64,000 nt of DNA from Chlorops oryzae (Eukaryota > Arthropoda > Insecta > Diptera > Chloropidae). The notes beneath the pieces were generated by a model. The model searched no databases. It saw only the letters and a program-made list of their open reading frames with translations, and was not told the DNA's origin. Location of the stretch: assembly GCA_020466095.1 (NCBI GenBank), contig CM035808.1:73091188-73155187 (forward strand), written 5' to 3'. Shown in pieces: positions 11,235 to 22,072 of the stretch (position 1 is its first letter; each line of letters begins with the position of its first letter). The translations under genes were made by a program, and so were the position numbers.

Positions 11235-13090
11235 GGCTCCATGAAAAATGGCCCCAATGCAAAATGGCCCCAAACTCAAAATGAAAAATGACCCCAAAAC
11301 TTAATATTGAAAACAACAACACGAATTTTGGGGCGATTTTTCCTTTTTTTTGGGGTCTTTTTTCCTTTTTGTTTGGGGTCATTTTGCATTTTTCAAAAAT
11401 TACATTGAGTTTGGGGCCATTTTTTCTTTTTTGATTTGGGGTCTTTTTTCATAATGCAAAATTACCCTAATTTTGGGGCCATTTTTCCTTTTTTGATTTG
11501 GGGCAATTTTTCATAATGCAAAATTACCCCAAAGCTTTATATATTTCCGGGCCCGTTTTCCTTCGTACAAAATTGGGGCTCCAAAAAAAAATGGTCCTAA
11601 TTCAAAACTATCGCCAACTGAAAATGAAAAAAGGCCCCAAAATATTATACTGAATGGGGTTATTTTTCATAATGCAAAATTACCCCAAATTTAGGGCCTT
11701 TTTTCCTTTTTTGATTTGGGGTCTTTTTTCATAATGCAAAATTACCCCAATTTTGGGGCCTTTTTTCCTTTTTTGATTTGGGGTCTTTTTTCATAATGCA
11801 AAATGACCCCAAATTTGGCGCCTTTTTTCAATTTTTGATTTGGGGTCTTTTTTCATAATGCAAAATTACCCCAATTTTGGGGCCTTTTTTCCTTTTTTGA
11901 TTTGGGGTCTTTTTTCATAACGCAAAATGATCCCAAATTTGGGGCCTTTTTTCATTTTATTTTGGGGCCAAATTTCAGTAAGGTCAAAATTCCAGATTTC
12001 AGGATGAAAGTAAGCAGGTTTCGTTGCCAAGAATTATAAGAGGATTAAACTACTTGGTCAGCAAATCTTTCGTAAAATGTTCCACGTCTTCGATAGAGGT
12101 TAGAGAATCGTTTCAATTAGAGTGAGTGTGGACAATTTTTGGTGTTTCGAAAGATGACCAAATTCCCAGAGCATTTTATACCGCATGTATAATTGAAGAC
12201 GAGTTCTCGTACTGCATATTTTTATCTTTGAAATATATCGATCTAATTAAAGAAAACATACAAGACCGAAAATACCTGATGGACCCCACATTTAAAATAG
12301 TTCCTCGCGGCTGTTATAAGCAAGTTCTAATAATATATATAAAATATATGGATGAGGTAAATACATTTGAAATAAACAGAGTTAGAAGTTTTTGCGCGCG
12401 CGATTTTAAAAAAATTTTGCCTGCTATCACCCGATTTCTTAAAAAAAAATTTTCGCCTCCGTCAGTAAAAATGTCTTTTACTGGTTTTAACAGCAGTCAT
12501 ACCCCAATTTTGGGGCCATTTTTCCTTTTTTGATTTGGGGTCTTTTTTCATAATGCAAAATTACCCCAAGTTTGGGGTCATTTTTCCTTTTTTGATTTGG
12601 GGTCTTTTTTCATAATGCAAAATTACCCCAAGTTTGGGGCCTTTTTTCCTTTCTTGAATTGGGGTGATTTTTCATAATGCAAAATTACCCCAATTTTGGG
12701 GCCATTTTTCAATTAAAAAATTTTAAGTTGTAGTTTGGGGCCATTTTTCATTTGCATTCAAAACGAATCCTGATTCTTGGGGCCAAATTTCATTTTTTAA
12801 AGTGGGGCCATTTTGCATAATGAAAAATTACCCCAAAATTGGGGCCATTTTTCATTTCTAGTTTTTCAAATTTCATAGGACCATTCTTATTTTCTAGTTT
12901 GGGGTCATTTTTCATTTAGATTAAAAACACCTCTTTTTGATTTTGGGGCTTTTTTTCATTTTATTTTGGGGCCAAATTTCATTTTTGATTTGGGGTCATT
13001 TTTCAAAATGCAAAATTGCCCCAAAATTTGGGGCCTTTTTTCATTTTGAATTTGGGGCCATTTTTCATTGGGGCCATTTTTCATTCCCCC
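11235..13090 (+). mobile_element. Mutator-like (Phantom-type) transposon with tandem-repeat ends
   Basis: A 1,856-bp element flanked by a perfect 9-bp duplication ATAATACGC (11226-11234 and 13091-13099), the size usual for Mutator-like elements. Both ends begin with GG followed shortly by ATGAAAAATGGCCCC read inward, and are built of many degenerate 30-50-bp units such as TTTGGGGCCATTTTTC. The left block covers about 11240-11990, the right about 12500-13090. The unique centre (about 11990-12490) encodes a transposase-like fragment. It lies in the non-coding 3' region of the gypsy element, so it inserted after that element. The superfamily call rests on TSD length, terminal structure and the short protein match. 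Confidence 0.7.
12126..12480 (+). pseudogene. Mutator-like transposase fragment
   Basis: The unique centre of the 11235-13090 element encodes about 110 residues including YLMDPTFKIVPRGCYKQVLI. This resembles the MULE transposase stretch around the first catalytic aspartate, usually D-x-TFK followed by a hydrophobic strand. The fragment starts without a clear initiator, and the ORF then runs into the terminal repeat block, so the later catalytic residues are missing. The element would be non-autonomous. The match is from memory of the family pattern and has not been searched. Confidence 0.55.
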
Positions 13091-13099
13091 ATAATACGC

Positions 13100-15080
13100 A
13101 CGAACGCACAAACTCATATTTCCATTTCATTCACAGCGGACAAAGCTCTCACAAACTTAATACAAAAAAAAAAAAAAAAACACACGAACTTAATACATAC
13201 CGAGACCGACAAACACTCTCAGGGGCGCATTAACTTATACGAATTTTTTTTTTACTATTTTTCAAGAGCAGATTTTAAACAAACAACGCGATCTTAAGCA
13301 AGAAATGATCTTGTTCCAACTTGTTCCAAAAATGAAGGAAGGTGAATAGCGTTGCAAGGGTAATATAAAAGGTAAGATTCAAAAGACAAATTCAATAATC
13401 AAAACTAAATTTTTCAAGCAAATGTGCACATACTTTTGAAGTAGCATAAAGGCAATACCAAGTTATTTGAAAAGTATATGCACATATTCACACATCGAAA
13501 AAGTATTTGCATGAAGATCCATTACATGCATGCACATGCTTACATATTACGACATAAGTAAATCATAAATTTCTGAACTTATGTCACGCGATTTACAAAC
13601 CAAAGCAATTGCACACAGAACTGCGCATACCGTTCGTGAAATTTGAGTAGTCTTGCAAGTGTCGAAATTGCACTCAAAAATATACTACATACATACATGG
13701 TTCATTCACAAAAATCTTTTTTGCTAGTTTTCCAAATTAATACCAAAAGGTCTATTAAAAAAAAAAAAGAACCATAAAATTGTCAGCATTTTCATCAATT
13801 CCAGCTTATCAAAACGAAAAAAGGCCATATAGATGCATCATTGTCACATATGTCTGTTTCAAAAAGAACAATTCTCCCATTAAGAGGGGGAAGGGGTTAA
13901 TTGAAATAACCAAAGCTTAAAAGGCTTAAAATCACTTTGATTTTTGAACAACCTAAAAGAGATGAAATCCGAGAAGTAATTTTCCTAAGGCACATGCAGA
14001 GTATATGTTAAAGAACGGAAGATGGCCTTAAGGCAAAGAAGCATGTGGTTACACATTTATATGCATCCACATGATTCAAAGTATGAAAAAAAAAAATATA
14101 TCTGAAAATATTTTAACTGCTAAACAGAAATTGAACTTTGGAATTTAAAGCACACGAGTGCCATACATTTGCATAACAAAATCAATGTCATCCTCAAAAT
14201 TTTCGAGACACATACTTACATATGTTTATAATCCAAAATCATTTTATTGAAAATTTCGATCATCCTGAATATAGGCAATAAGCAATTAATTGTTAAAAAT
14301 AAAAAGTATAAAAAAAAAGTTAAAAGAGAGAACTAAAATAATTTTCACTCTCAAAAATGTCGAGCCATATACTAAGTAATTGATTGTTCTTCAGATGAAT
14401 TTTTAAAAAGAAAAAAAAAAAAAGGGATTTAATGAAGTACTTTGGATTAAAAAAGAAGAGAAAAAAATATACATAAGTATTTTTATTTACTACCCAATTT
14501 AAGAATATGATGTATTAGAAACTGTAAGAGTCCCAAAACAAAATATAATATATTAACAAGGTTTTTGAGTCGCAATAACAAAAAAAAAATATAAAAAACT
14601 GTATTGACTATGTAAGCATTTCGTAGAACTAGAATATTTAGCCAGTAACACCGTTTGAATTGTATCCCGAAAACTAAAACACTAGTTCATAGAAAATCAA
14701 GAATTCACTGAGATATCCACTACACTGCAGCGATAAATATGGATCAAGAAGCGGCAGTATCACAGCGAACACGACAGCGAAAAAAAAAAAAAAAAAAAAA
14801 ATTCATCTAATACAAAATACCAGATAGCAGCATCATCGGTCTATCGAACACCGCTAAGAACATCATCAAAGACATATGGGTGAACAGAGTTTACACGCCC
14901 ACTACAACAGCGAGTTAGCAACATTTAAGCAACAACATCAACAACACGAGCCGGAATTAATAAAACCGTATTCAGCTCGCCTCATCTGTATCATCGAGAC
15001 GAAACTAAGCATGAAGTATGCCTGGCTACAACAACCGCATCCTTCAGACAGAAAACCAGTCGTGATGCTCACGACTTGCC
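13100..15080 (+). other. gypsy 3' non-coding region
   Basis: About 2 kb between the Mutator-like insertion and the polypurine tract, AT-rich with many A runs and no supportable ORF. An env would normally lie here in an errantivirus, but no signal peptide, furin site or membrane anchor is legible. The short ORF at 14876-15133 runs into the LTR and has no recognisable domain. Confidence 0.6.
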
Positions 15081-15094
15081 GAAGAGGGGAGGGA
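15081..15094 (+). other. polypurine tract
   Basis: GAAGAGGGGAGGGA directly precedes the 3' LTR start TGTTGTGAGTC. This is the expected plus-strand primer of an LTR retrotransposon. Confidence 0.85.
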
Positions 15095-16093
15095 TGTTGT
15101 GAGTCAAATCCGTCACGTCACACGCTAACGTAACGCTGCCAGCTCTTTCGTCAACGGCACGCTATCAGCGCTAAGCCAAAAGCAGTGCAATAAATAATGC
15201 AGCATAAACAAATGCAACGGCACCGTTTGAGCTCGAAACCTAACACCTCGAACAACAACAGCACGAGCGAGCATGAAATCGAACGCCTCAACAAAGCAAC
15301 AACGGTCGGCGTTCGAAGTCACAAAAAGAGACACTGTTACCGGAGACGGCAACAACAACAACAGGGTCTTGTAATGACAAGCAGACCGTCGATATCAATG
15401 TCAACCGAGAATCGATCGTTCAAGGCCATCGATCGAAAGGGAAAGCAGGCAGACGAAAGGCGAAAGAACACGAGCCGCCGAGTCAGCATGTGGACCACAC
15501 ACAAACAAGGGATGTTTGCGGCATGCGTTTGCTTGTTCGTATTGCATTTCGTTCTGTACGTCTTTTGTGTGTGCACTTGGCTTACATTAAACCGTACATA
15601 TGTCGAATGGGTTTGGAGTGATCGGCATGTTTAGCTGATTGTAAATATATGGCACGACGAAAATAGAAGACAACGGCACTTATGCAATCGTCGAAAAAAG
15701 CCGAAATGCAGAATAGACGGCGACCAAGGGACGCTTGCGGGGAGGTTACCTGGGGAAGAAATATATGACGCTAGCAACTATCAATATTGCGAACGGAGCA
15801 ATATCGGACTATAAAAGCGAAGTTCGATTGACAAAATGGACTTATCATCGATTAGCACTCCGAGTATTAAGAAGATCTCAACTTTGGCGCACCTACTTAC
15901 GAGCCAGGACGACAAAGTGTGGATCTCAGTGTTAGCTAGGGAATTAGGGCAGTAAAGTAAGATAGAGTAGAAACATTAAAAAGACTTTAATAAATAAACA
16001 TTATTATAACGAGAAAAGGAGTGTTTTATTTGGAATAAATACTGAATCCTTGTTGGCGCTTACAGAGGTCCTTTCTCCCCAGTACACACAACA
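15095..16093 (+). repeat. 3' LTR of the gypsy element (999 bp)
   Basis: Starts TGTTGTGAGTC after the polypurine tract and ends CACACAACA, so it has TG...CA termini. It contains a TATAAAAG box at 15810-15817 and AATAAATAAA near 15989. The last 344 bp match the truncated 5' LTR. Related but diverged LTRs lie at 45916-48397 and, inverted, at 52674-53258. A 145-codon ORF at 15197-15634 is probably fortuitous. Confidence 0.93.
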
Positions 16094-16874
16094 TAAGGAA
16101 TGGAAATAAAAAATCCGGAAATAACATAGTTAAAAAATTAAAATACAAAGAGCATATTCTGTAAGTAGCACAAATCAATACATATTCTTGTACAGAACAT
16201 TAATACAGTATGCAAATAGTAATCGGATTTAGACTCAGATTTCCGTCGTAAATATACACTTGGAAATTACCAACAGTGGAAAATGGGGTTTGGTTTTTTT
16301 GTTGCTTAAGGCGTGAATCAGAATATAAACTCAAAATTAGCGATAGTGAAATTTCAATTTTAAGAATGAATCCGCTTAACAAAATATTCACTAACAATTT
16401 TAAAGTGCCGTAAAGAGTTCTCTAAAAAACCATTCGAAAAACAAAGATTTTTATTACGTTAGGCGAGGTCTTACTGTTTTTAAACTAAATTCTGACTAGG
16501 AATTTCTTTTTAACATCGCTTAAAGCGATGTTTAAATAAGAATGCCCTATCAAAACTTTTAAGAAACCCATATATCTCAAAAACTATTTTTACATTTCAC
16601 AGACATGAATATTTTGAACAACCCCAGAATTCAAGTTGATTAAACTTTTGAAAAAATAGCATCAATAAAATAAAGCTGAATTCATCGAGGCATAACAACT
16701 ATGACACTTTAAAACGCATTCAAAACTTACCAAATTGTATCAAAGGAATAATAAGGATAAGCAAAAGAAATTTATATCGATTAACCGATCGAACCTGAAC
16801 ATAAATTGAATTGGGTCTTTTGCATTGCAATTTTTCGGGTAATGAAGATTTTTTAATTCTGTGTTTATTTTTCA
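16094..16874 (+). other. pol-env spacer of a second gypsy/errantivirus relic
   Basis: No ORF can be supported. The stretch 16300-16560 is homologous to the reverse complement of about 54880-55130, including a conserved palindrome at 16513-16531. Its position just before an env-like signal peptide suggests the pol-env junction of a gypsy-like element different from the one ending at 16093. Confidence 0.5.
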
Positions 16875-18221
16875 GATTGTTGGATTTTTGATTTCGTTGC
16901 TGTCAACGGCCGGGAGCAACTTGATAACTACACCGATTACCGAACAAAAGGGTTTTGTAGAAATTTAAATAAAAGACACATAAATTGCAGCGGATTCATA
17001 CACAATCTTACATATTATACATCCAAAAGAAATAGCGGACATGGAAGTTTTCATGAATCAGGTAGAAACACAATAAAAATTTGTTAATCAATGAAATCGA
17101 AAATATAAGAACTAAACTAAAATCCATAACCCCGTCTGAACAGAGGCGTTTTAGAAGGGGACTAATTGATGCAGCGGAGACCGCAACGAAATAGTTTTTC
17201 GGAATTATGGACAACCAGGAGAGACAGGAAATCCAAGAGCACCTTAAGATAGTGACAGAAAATAGCCACAACGCTATAGGGGGCCTCAATGTACAAATAT
17301 GTATAAATACTTACTTTAACGAGACTTTGGGCATTATAAGAAAAGCTATAGACAAAGATAGATATTCTATAAATAAATTGGATAAGAGTAACATGGACAT
17401 AGTGAATCCCATATTGTTCAATGACCAAATGTTAAAGCTGAAAAGCATTGAAGGGAAGATAAGCCTAATTCAGGACAGTATTGCAGCTGCAAAACATGGT
17501 TTAATACACCCAAGCATTTTAACCTCAGAAAAAATATTTCGGAATTGATTTTTTTAAATTAAATTTTGCACGGGTAGGAATATTGTCACATGCCCATGGT
17601 ACGATTATAATAATAATTAAAGTCCCCAAAACGTTAGTGAAAACAGAAGTAAACTTAATAACATCAATACCAAATAATGAATATTTCTAAATAATGGCTG
17701 ACGATGAATTAATAACCTCAGTAAACGGTACAATTTTTACATACCAGGATATCGCAATTTTAAAGGAGTTAAAATGAAGTCGTCAATTCGCGATTCAGAA
17801 TAGCTGTAATTTCATTTTTAATAATAAAACGTTTGTTCAATATGTTGATGAAGATATATTATTGTTAAAAAACTATAACAAAACAAAGTTGGAACAAACT
17901 TGCGACAAACGGAATTTGACCATAGAAAATAACGCCCTTATAACTTTTACAAACTGCAGTATAAAGATTGGAAAAGAAGAGTTCTTCAACGCAAATTCAA
18001 TAATGGAAGACAAATATTTTTATCCGGAAAATAAAATGGGCAACTCCATTTCAAACAAACCCATTTTATTCGAGGACATAGTAGTAAATAGTTTCAAGAA
18101 TAGGCCCTACATAAAAGAGCTAAAGTTCCACCAAAACATGTCGTATGGTATTAGTGGAACACTGCTTATAGTGATCATAATTTGTGTAGTAGCCCTTTAT
18201 GTAATTATTAAAAGAAAATGA
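16875..18221 (+). pseudogene. env: errantivirus-type env relic, broken
   Basis: Remnant of an envelope glycoprotein of the insect errantivirus type, which in active elements mediates membrane fusion. After TTTTTCAG at 16870-16877, a possible env splice acceptor, a short frame encodes a hydrophobic signal-like segment (about 16878-16920) and stops near 16968. The ORF at 17207-17548 matches the central helical region, ending with a segment that the 21.6-kb relic shares (IHP motif). The ORF at 17862-18221 ends in a transmembrane helix (TLLIVIIICVVALYVII) and a short basic tail. Several frameshifts separate these parts and the furin-site region is not legible. It is dead. Confidence 0.75.
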
Positions 18222-19049
18222 GTAAGAGTAGAAATATGACAGGAACTGGGGACTAAACTCCAAAGAAAGGAGATTGTTAGTACCATTTTCAGACGATACG
18301 AAGACAGAGAGAAAAATTCAGAAGCTTAAAGTGTACCAAAAGTCAGAAGTTCCAAACCAATTGAACAACCTTTCGTGACGAAAACATACCCCGAAAATTC
18401 AGACAAAGATGAAAAACTCCCCTACCCAAATGGAGTGTTATTTTTTGCTTACTTATTTTTGTTTGTCTTCCCGTTTTCGATATTTTTATTTCTTTTTCTG
18501 GACAGCAAAAGCATGTAAGTATCGCGTATCCAACTTTGCGAAATGGTCAGTCAACTCGTAAATAAGTAAAAACTTTTGGCAATACAATTTTCTAACTCTG
18601 ATTAGACCAGTTATATCGTGTGGAAAGTATGAAAAATAGGAAATAGGAACTTAGGGCAAATTAACGTGTTTATTTTTCTGTCGTTTTAGGTAACCTTGAG
18701 GAGCCTTGAACCAGAAAGAAGGAAAAAGGAAAACAAATCAGAAAGAGTAACAGTAAAGAGTCAGAATAAAAATATAAAAAAAAAACAAACAAAAAAATTA
18801 GAATAGAATGACCACCGACGGGGTAATTAATAACCGGTGGTTAAACAGTGTGCATATCGATGTTTTTATTAACTGGCTGTTGGGTTTTCATTTTTCCATT
18901 CAGAAAGAAGTGCACGTATTCAGTTCCTTTGCATACTAAAGTACGAAAGCGGCAAGGGAAGCACTCAACAAGGCAATAGCCGAACCACGAATAAAGCCAT
19001 TGATAAAAGGCATTGATATGGGCACAATTAAAAAATTCATTTTTCTAAT
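18222..19049. other. env-downstream region, no gene seen
   Basis: A purine-rich tract (about 18258-18270) followed by TTGTTAGTACC near 18272 could be a polypurine tract and LTR start, but no matching LTR end or second copy is present in the window. The rest is A-rich with no supported ORF. Confidence 0.4.
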
Positions 19050-19585
19050 ATGCGAGAGTTCTCATTAGATGTTACTAGTATCAAAAGCAAATCACACGTA
19101 GCTTTTGGATTCTCTCAAGCCACACAGCATGGCAGAATCCGTGCAAATATAGATTTGTTTGAAGGGGTTAGAGAAATAACAAAAGACATTAGCTTTTCTC
19201 AGGAAAGAATTTGGGTATATCCTAACTGTATGCAGCGAATAATGCTATTGATTTCGGGCTGTGTACACTAAGATTTGCAGAAAACTTTTTTGAGTCAATG
19301 GAAGCAGGCAAGGGGTACAACCCCGACGAAAAAATTTTTGACGGGGAACAAATCAGTTTATCGAGAGAATTATTAGGGGCAGTTATGAGAGATTGGAAGG
19401 AAATATCAGAGGATCTAAAAGAGATAACATTGACTGAAAGAAAAATTTTGACTAAAATATTCATATCATTAATCAGAGCCAAGAAAAGAAATACAAGAAT
19501 TCAGAAAAAGGTAGAATTGAGAGGAAAGATATTCAGTCTTAAGGGTAGCGGAAAAAATAAATTTTCAATGAGAAGTTGCACATAA
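19050..19585 (+). pseudogene. unrecognised ORF pair joined by a frameshift
   Basis: I do not recognise this product. Two ORFs (19050-19271 and 19298-19585) overlap in sense: near 19230 the reading shifts, after which the second frame runs on with charged, helix-rich sequence (EISEDLKEITLTERK) and a Lys/Arg-rich end. Composition differs from the surrounding AT-rich spacer and suggests a decayed coding region, perhaps a retroelement gag. No catalytic motif, zinc knuckle or membrane segment is visible. Confidence 0.35.
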
Positions 19586-19847
19586 AATGTAAGGGGAAAC
19601 TATTTTTGAAAAGACTAATTAATATAGCATAACGGTGGAGGGATTCAGATTTAGGATGAAAGTGGAGGTTAGAATAAAAAAAGACTATATTTAAGACTTT
19701 TTAAAAATGCAATACCACAAGAAGTTGCCAAATTTTTGAAAACAAAGCGTACCTATATATATATAATAATAAATTTATAACATTAAACGCATTAAATAAA
19801 ATTTTTTTTGAATAAGTAATCATACATTGAAAAAAACAAATATGAAA

Positions 19848-21033
19848 CAAGTAAGAAAGCTAAAGTCGGTCAAGCCCGACTTTGAAATACCCAGCGTCCC
19901 GACATTACGAGCGCACTATGTTTTGCTTCTCTATTTGTGGGCGTGGCAGTGGGAGGGCAACATAAATTATTTCCCTACACCTTTCATTCGCCTTGGTGAA
20001 CCTATGTTGCGAATTTGAAGCTTCTACTTCTTTTACTTCGGAAATTACGAAAAATCTTCATTTGTAGGCGTGGCAGTGGGCGGGCCGCATAAAATTTTTT
20101 CCTACACCTTTCGTTCGCCTTGGTGAACCTATGTTGCGAATTTGAAGCTTCTACGCCTTTTACTTCGGAAGTTACGAAAAATCTTTATTTGTGGGCGTGG
20201 CAGTGGGCGGGCCACAAAAAATTTTTTCCTACACCTTGCATTCGCCTTGGTGAACCTATGTTGCGAATTCGAAGCTTCTACGCCTTTTACTTCGGAAGTT
20301 ACGAAAAAACTTCATTTGTGGGCGTGGCAGTGGGCGGGCCATAAAAAAAGTTTCCTACACCTTTCATTTGTCTTGGTGAACCTATGTTGCGAATTTGAAG
20401 CTTCTACGCCTTTTACTTCGGAAGTTATGAAAATTCTCTATTTGTGGGCGTGGCAGTGGGCGGGCTACATAAATTTTTGTTCCTACACCTTTCATTTGCC
20501 TTAGGCAACCTATGCTGCGAATTTGAAGCTTCTACGCCTTTTACTTCACAAGTTACGATAAGCCCTTATTTTTGGGCTTATTTGTGGGCGTGGCTCGAGG
20601 AGGGCGGCGTCCATTTTTTGCCAGGATATGTCCCTTTTCGTAGTTTACCAGTACACCAAATATCAATGGAATGTGTTGACTGGTTCGCAAGTTACAAGCA
20701 TTTTACTGAAAACACAATTATAATTCATTTGTGGGCGTGGCAGTGGGCGGATGTCTCCCATTTTTACTTAGGATCATACTCGGATCCCGATATACCTGTG
20801 TGCCAAATTTCGACTTGATTGGTTCAGCCGTTTCGGAGGGATCCCGGGGCGACACGGACGGACGGACAGACGGACAGACGGATAGACAGGTCAGACGGAC
20901 AGACGGACATGTCTAAATCGATTCAGTTTTTGATCCTGATCATTTCTATATATATTTTTCTATAGCTCCGGAGCTTAATTCTCCCTGTTACAAGATTTGC
21001 ACAAAACTAATATACCCCGCTTACGCTGGGTAT
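19848..21033 (-). mobile_element. DINE-1/mini-me-like repeat, family A, long copy
   Basis: Read on the minus strand the element starts TACCCAGCG (about 21033), has a core with TATATAGAAATGATCAG, then a (GTCY)n tract (about 20860-20910), then 127-bp subrepeats, an inverted copy of the start (ACCCAGCG on plus, 19889-19896), a hairpin (19862-19883) and the terminus CTTACTTG (19855-19848). This matches non-autonomous helentron-type repeats: subterminal inverted repeats, a microsatellite, and a 3' stem-loop. It is non-coding; ORFs read across it are repeat artefacts. Copies on the other strand are at 55948, 56804 and 60590. Confidence 0.75.
19937..20583 (-). repeat. 127-bp tandem subrepeats, five units
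   Basis: Units begin with GTGGGCGTGGCAGTGGG (one with GTAGG) at 19937, 20064, 20191, 20318 and 20444, a period of 126-127 bp. Two more diverged starts occur at 20584 and 20731. The copies at 56.8 and 60.6 kb hold fewer units. Confidence 0.9.
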
Positions 21034-21095
21034 AAAAAGGAAATCAATTCAATAAGAATATTACTGCATGTCTAAGTTGAGAGTAAAAAAAAAAA

Positions 21096-21122
21096 ATAAT
21101 AATAATAATAATAATGATAATA
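21096..21122 (+). repeat. (TAA)n microsatellite
   Basis: A run of about eight AAT/TAA units after a poly-A stretch. Confidence 0.9.
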
Positions 21123-21608
21123 AGCACGCGATAATTGTAATATTTGCCTATTGTTGTATAAAATCTTGAGAAGAACAAATAAATCACTATATATATTAGA
21201 ACTAGAGGCCAGCTTAAGGGGGTGGCGTACACTTGTTTATTTTTTTGAGGGCGACAAGGGTCATAGGAATAATGCAGTGGCGCTGAAACAGAGGACGTTA
21301 GTGTATGACGAAGAGATAGGTTTCAAAACAAATGCTTTACGACTGATTTTCTCTGAAATTGCTAAGACCGTGGACAAACGCACCTAAAGGACGGTACATG
21401 GACGCGTCGGGTTGGTACTGTCGAGGTTACAACGGGAACCACTGACGAAACGTAACAGGTGGCAGCCCCGCAGCCAGAGTACCGAATGGATGTGCCGATG
21501 GGGAGCGAAGGAGCAGTGGATCAAGTTGATCCCACAGCATTTTGGCAGCTGTTACAGACCTTTTCGGGCACAAAGGTGACATTTAATAGTACCCTTTAAG
21601 ATTGCCTC
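21123..21608 (+). other. upstream part of second env relic, no clear ORF
   Basis: The stretch 21190-21400 contains short frames with coding-like composition (ORF 21151-21387), perhaps N-terminal env, but no motif fixes it. No other feature seen. Confidence 0.3.
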
Positions 21609-22072
21609 ATGGCAGCACAGATCGACGACATCGAGTCCATATTGCATACATTCGGTCGAGCGAAAAGAAGCCCTTTTGGTTTCGTGGGGTCCGGTTTCAT
21701 GTGGCTGTTCGGCACCACGGATAAAAATGATCGGCAAAATGTCGAGGCACACCTTGCTACGGTGGACGGTAATAACCATAGCCTCATTGAAAACGGTAAC
21801 GACCAAATTAAAATAAATAAAGAATTCAGCGAAGGATTGGAAAATATGAGACAGCTTATACAAGCAGACCAAAGGGCCTTGAAAGAGATGACAAACTTAG
21901 ACTCACGGACTGCGAGAGAAAATAAAGCGGATGAGTTGGCGCTAAGACAGCTGCTGAAGATCCAGTTGTTGCGCACACAGGTGGACGCCATTCAATAGAA
22001 CATCGCTTTGGCCAGGACCGGCATAATACACCCGGCAATGCTATCCAAAAGTAGTGGAAGAATACAATATTG
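21609..22072 (+). pseudogene. env: second errantivirus-type env relic (furin and fusion region)
   Basis: Central part of an envelope protein of the errantivirus/F-protein type. The ORF 21609-21998 contains a furin-like site RAKR (21657-21668) followed at once by a glycine- and aromatic-rich hydrophobic fusion peptide, then an amphipathic helical region. A TAG at 21996-21998 interrupts, after which the same frame continues with residues matching the IHP-containing segment of the env relic at 17.5 kb. No membrane anchor is clear downstream. The copy is broken and comes from a lineage other than the 16.9-kb relic, as the shared segment is diverged. Confidence 0.75.

Larger units (their letters stand above)
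4512..16093 (+). mobile_element. gypsy-type LTR retrotransposon, 5' LTR truncated
   Basis: Order: partial 5' LTR (4512-4855), PBS (4860), gag (5416-7086), pol (7348-about 11071), a long non-coding 3' region, polypurine tract (15081-15094) and a 999-bp 3' LTR (15095-16093). The overlapping LTR parts (344 bp) differ at only about four positions, so insertion is fairly young, yet gag and pol carry stops and a frameshift. No env was found between pol and the 3' LTR. A Mutator-like transposon sits at 11235-13090. The 5' truncation removes any chance of testing the target duplication. Confidence 0.93.

Noticed and set aside
11235..13090. Regular repeat array considered as CRISPR or plain satellite
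   Set aside because: Units are degenerate and variable in spacing, there are no unique spacers, and a TSD with inverted ends shows a transposon; the genome is eukaryotic.
12937..13297. Two overlapping ORFs with repeated Gly-Pro-Phe/Trp-Gly motifs
   Set aside because: They are translations of the GGGGCCATTTTTC terminal repeats of the Mutator-like element.
15197..15634. 145-codon ORF with a hydrophobic segment near its end
   Set aside because: It lies inside the gypsy 3' LTR, is Gln/Ser/Arg-rich from CAA-type repeats, and has no domain; the truncated 5' LTR and related LTRs do not support conservation.
19827..20916. Series of ORFs with WAWQWAG-like repeated peptides
   Set aside because: They come from reading the 127-bp subrepeats and the (GTCY)n tract of a non-coding DINE-like element; frames differ between units.
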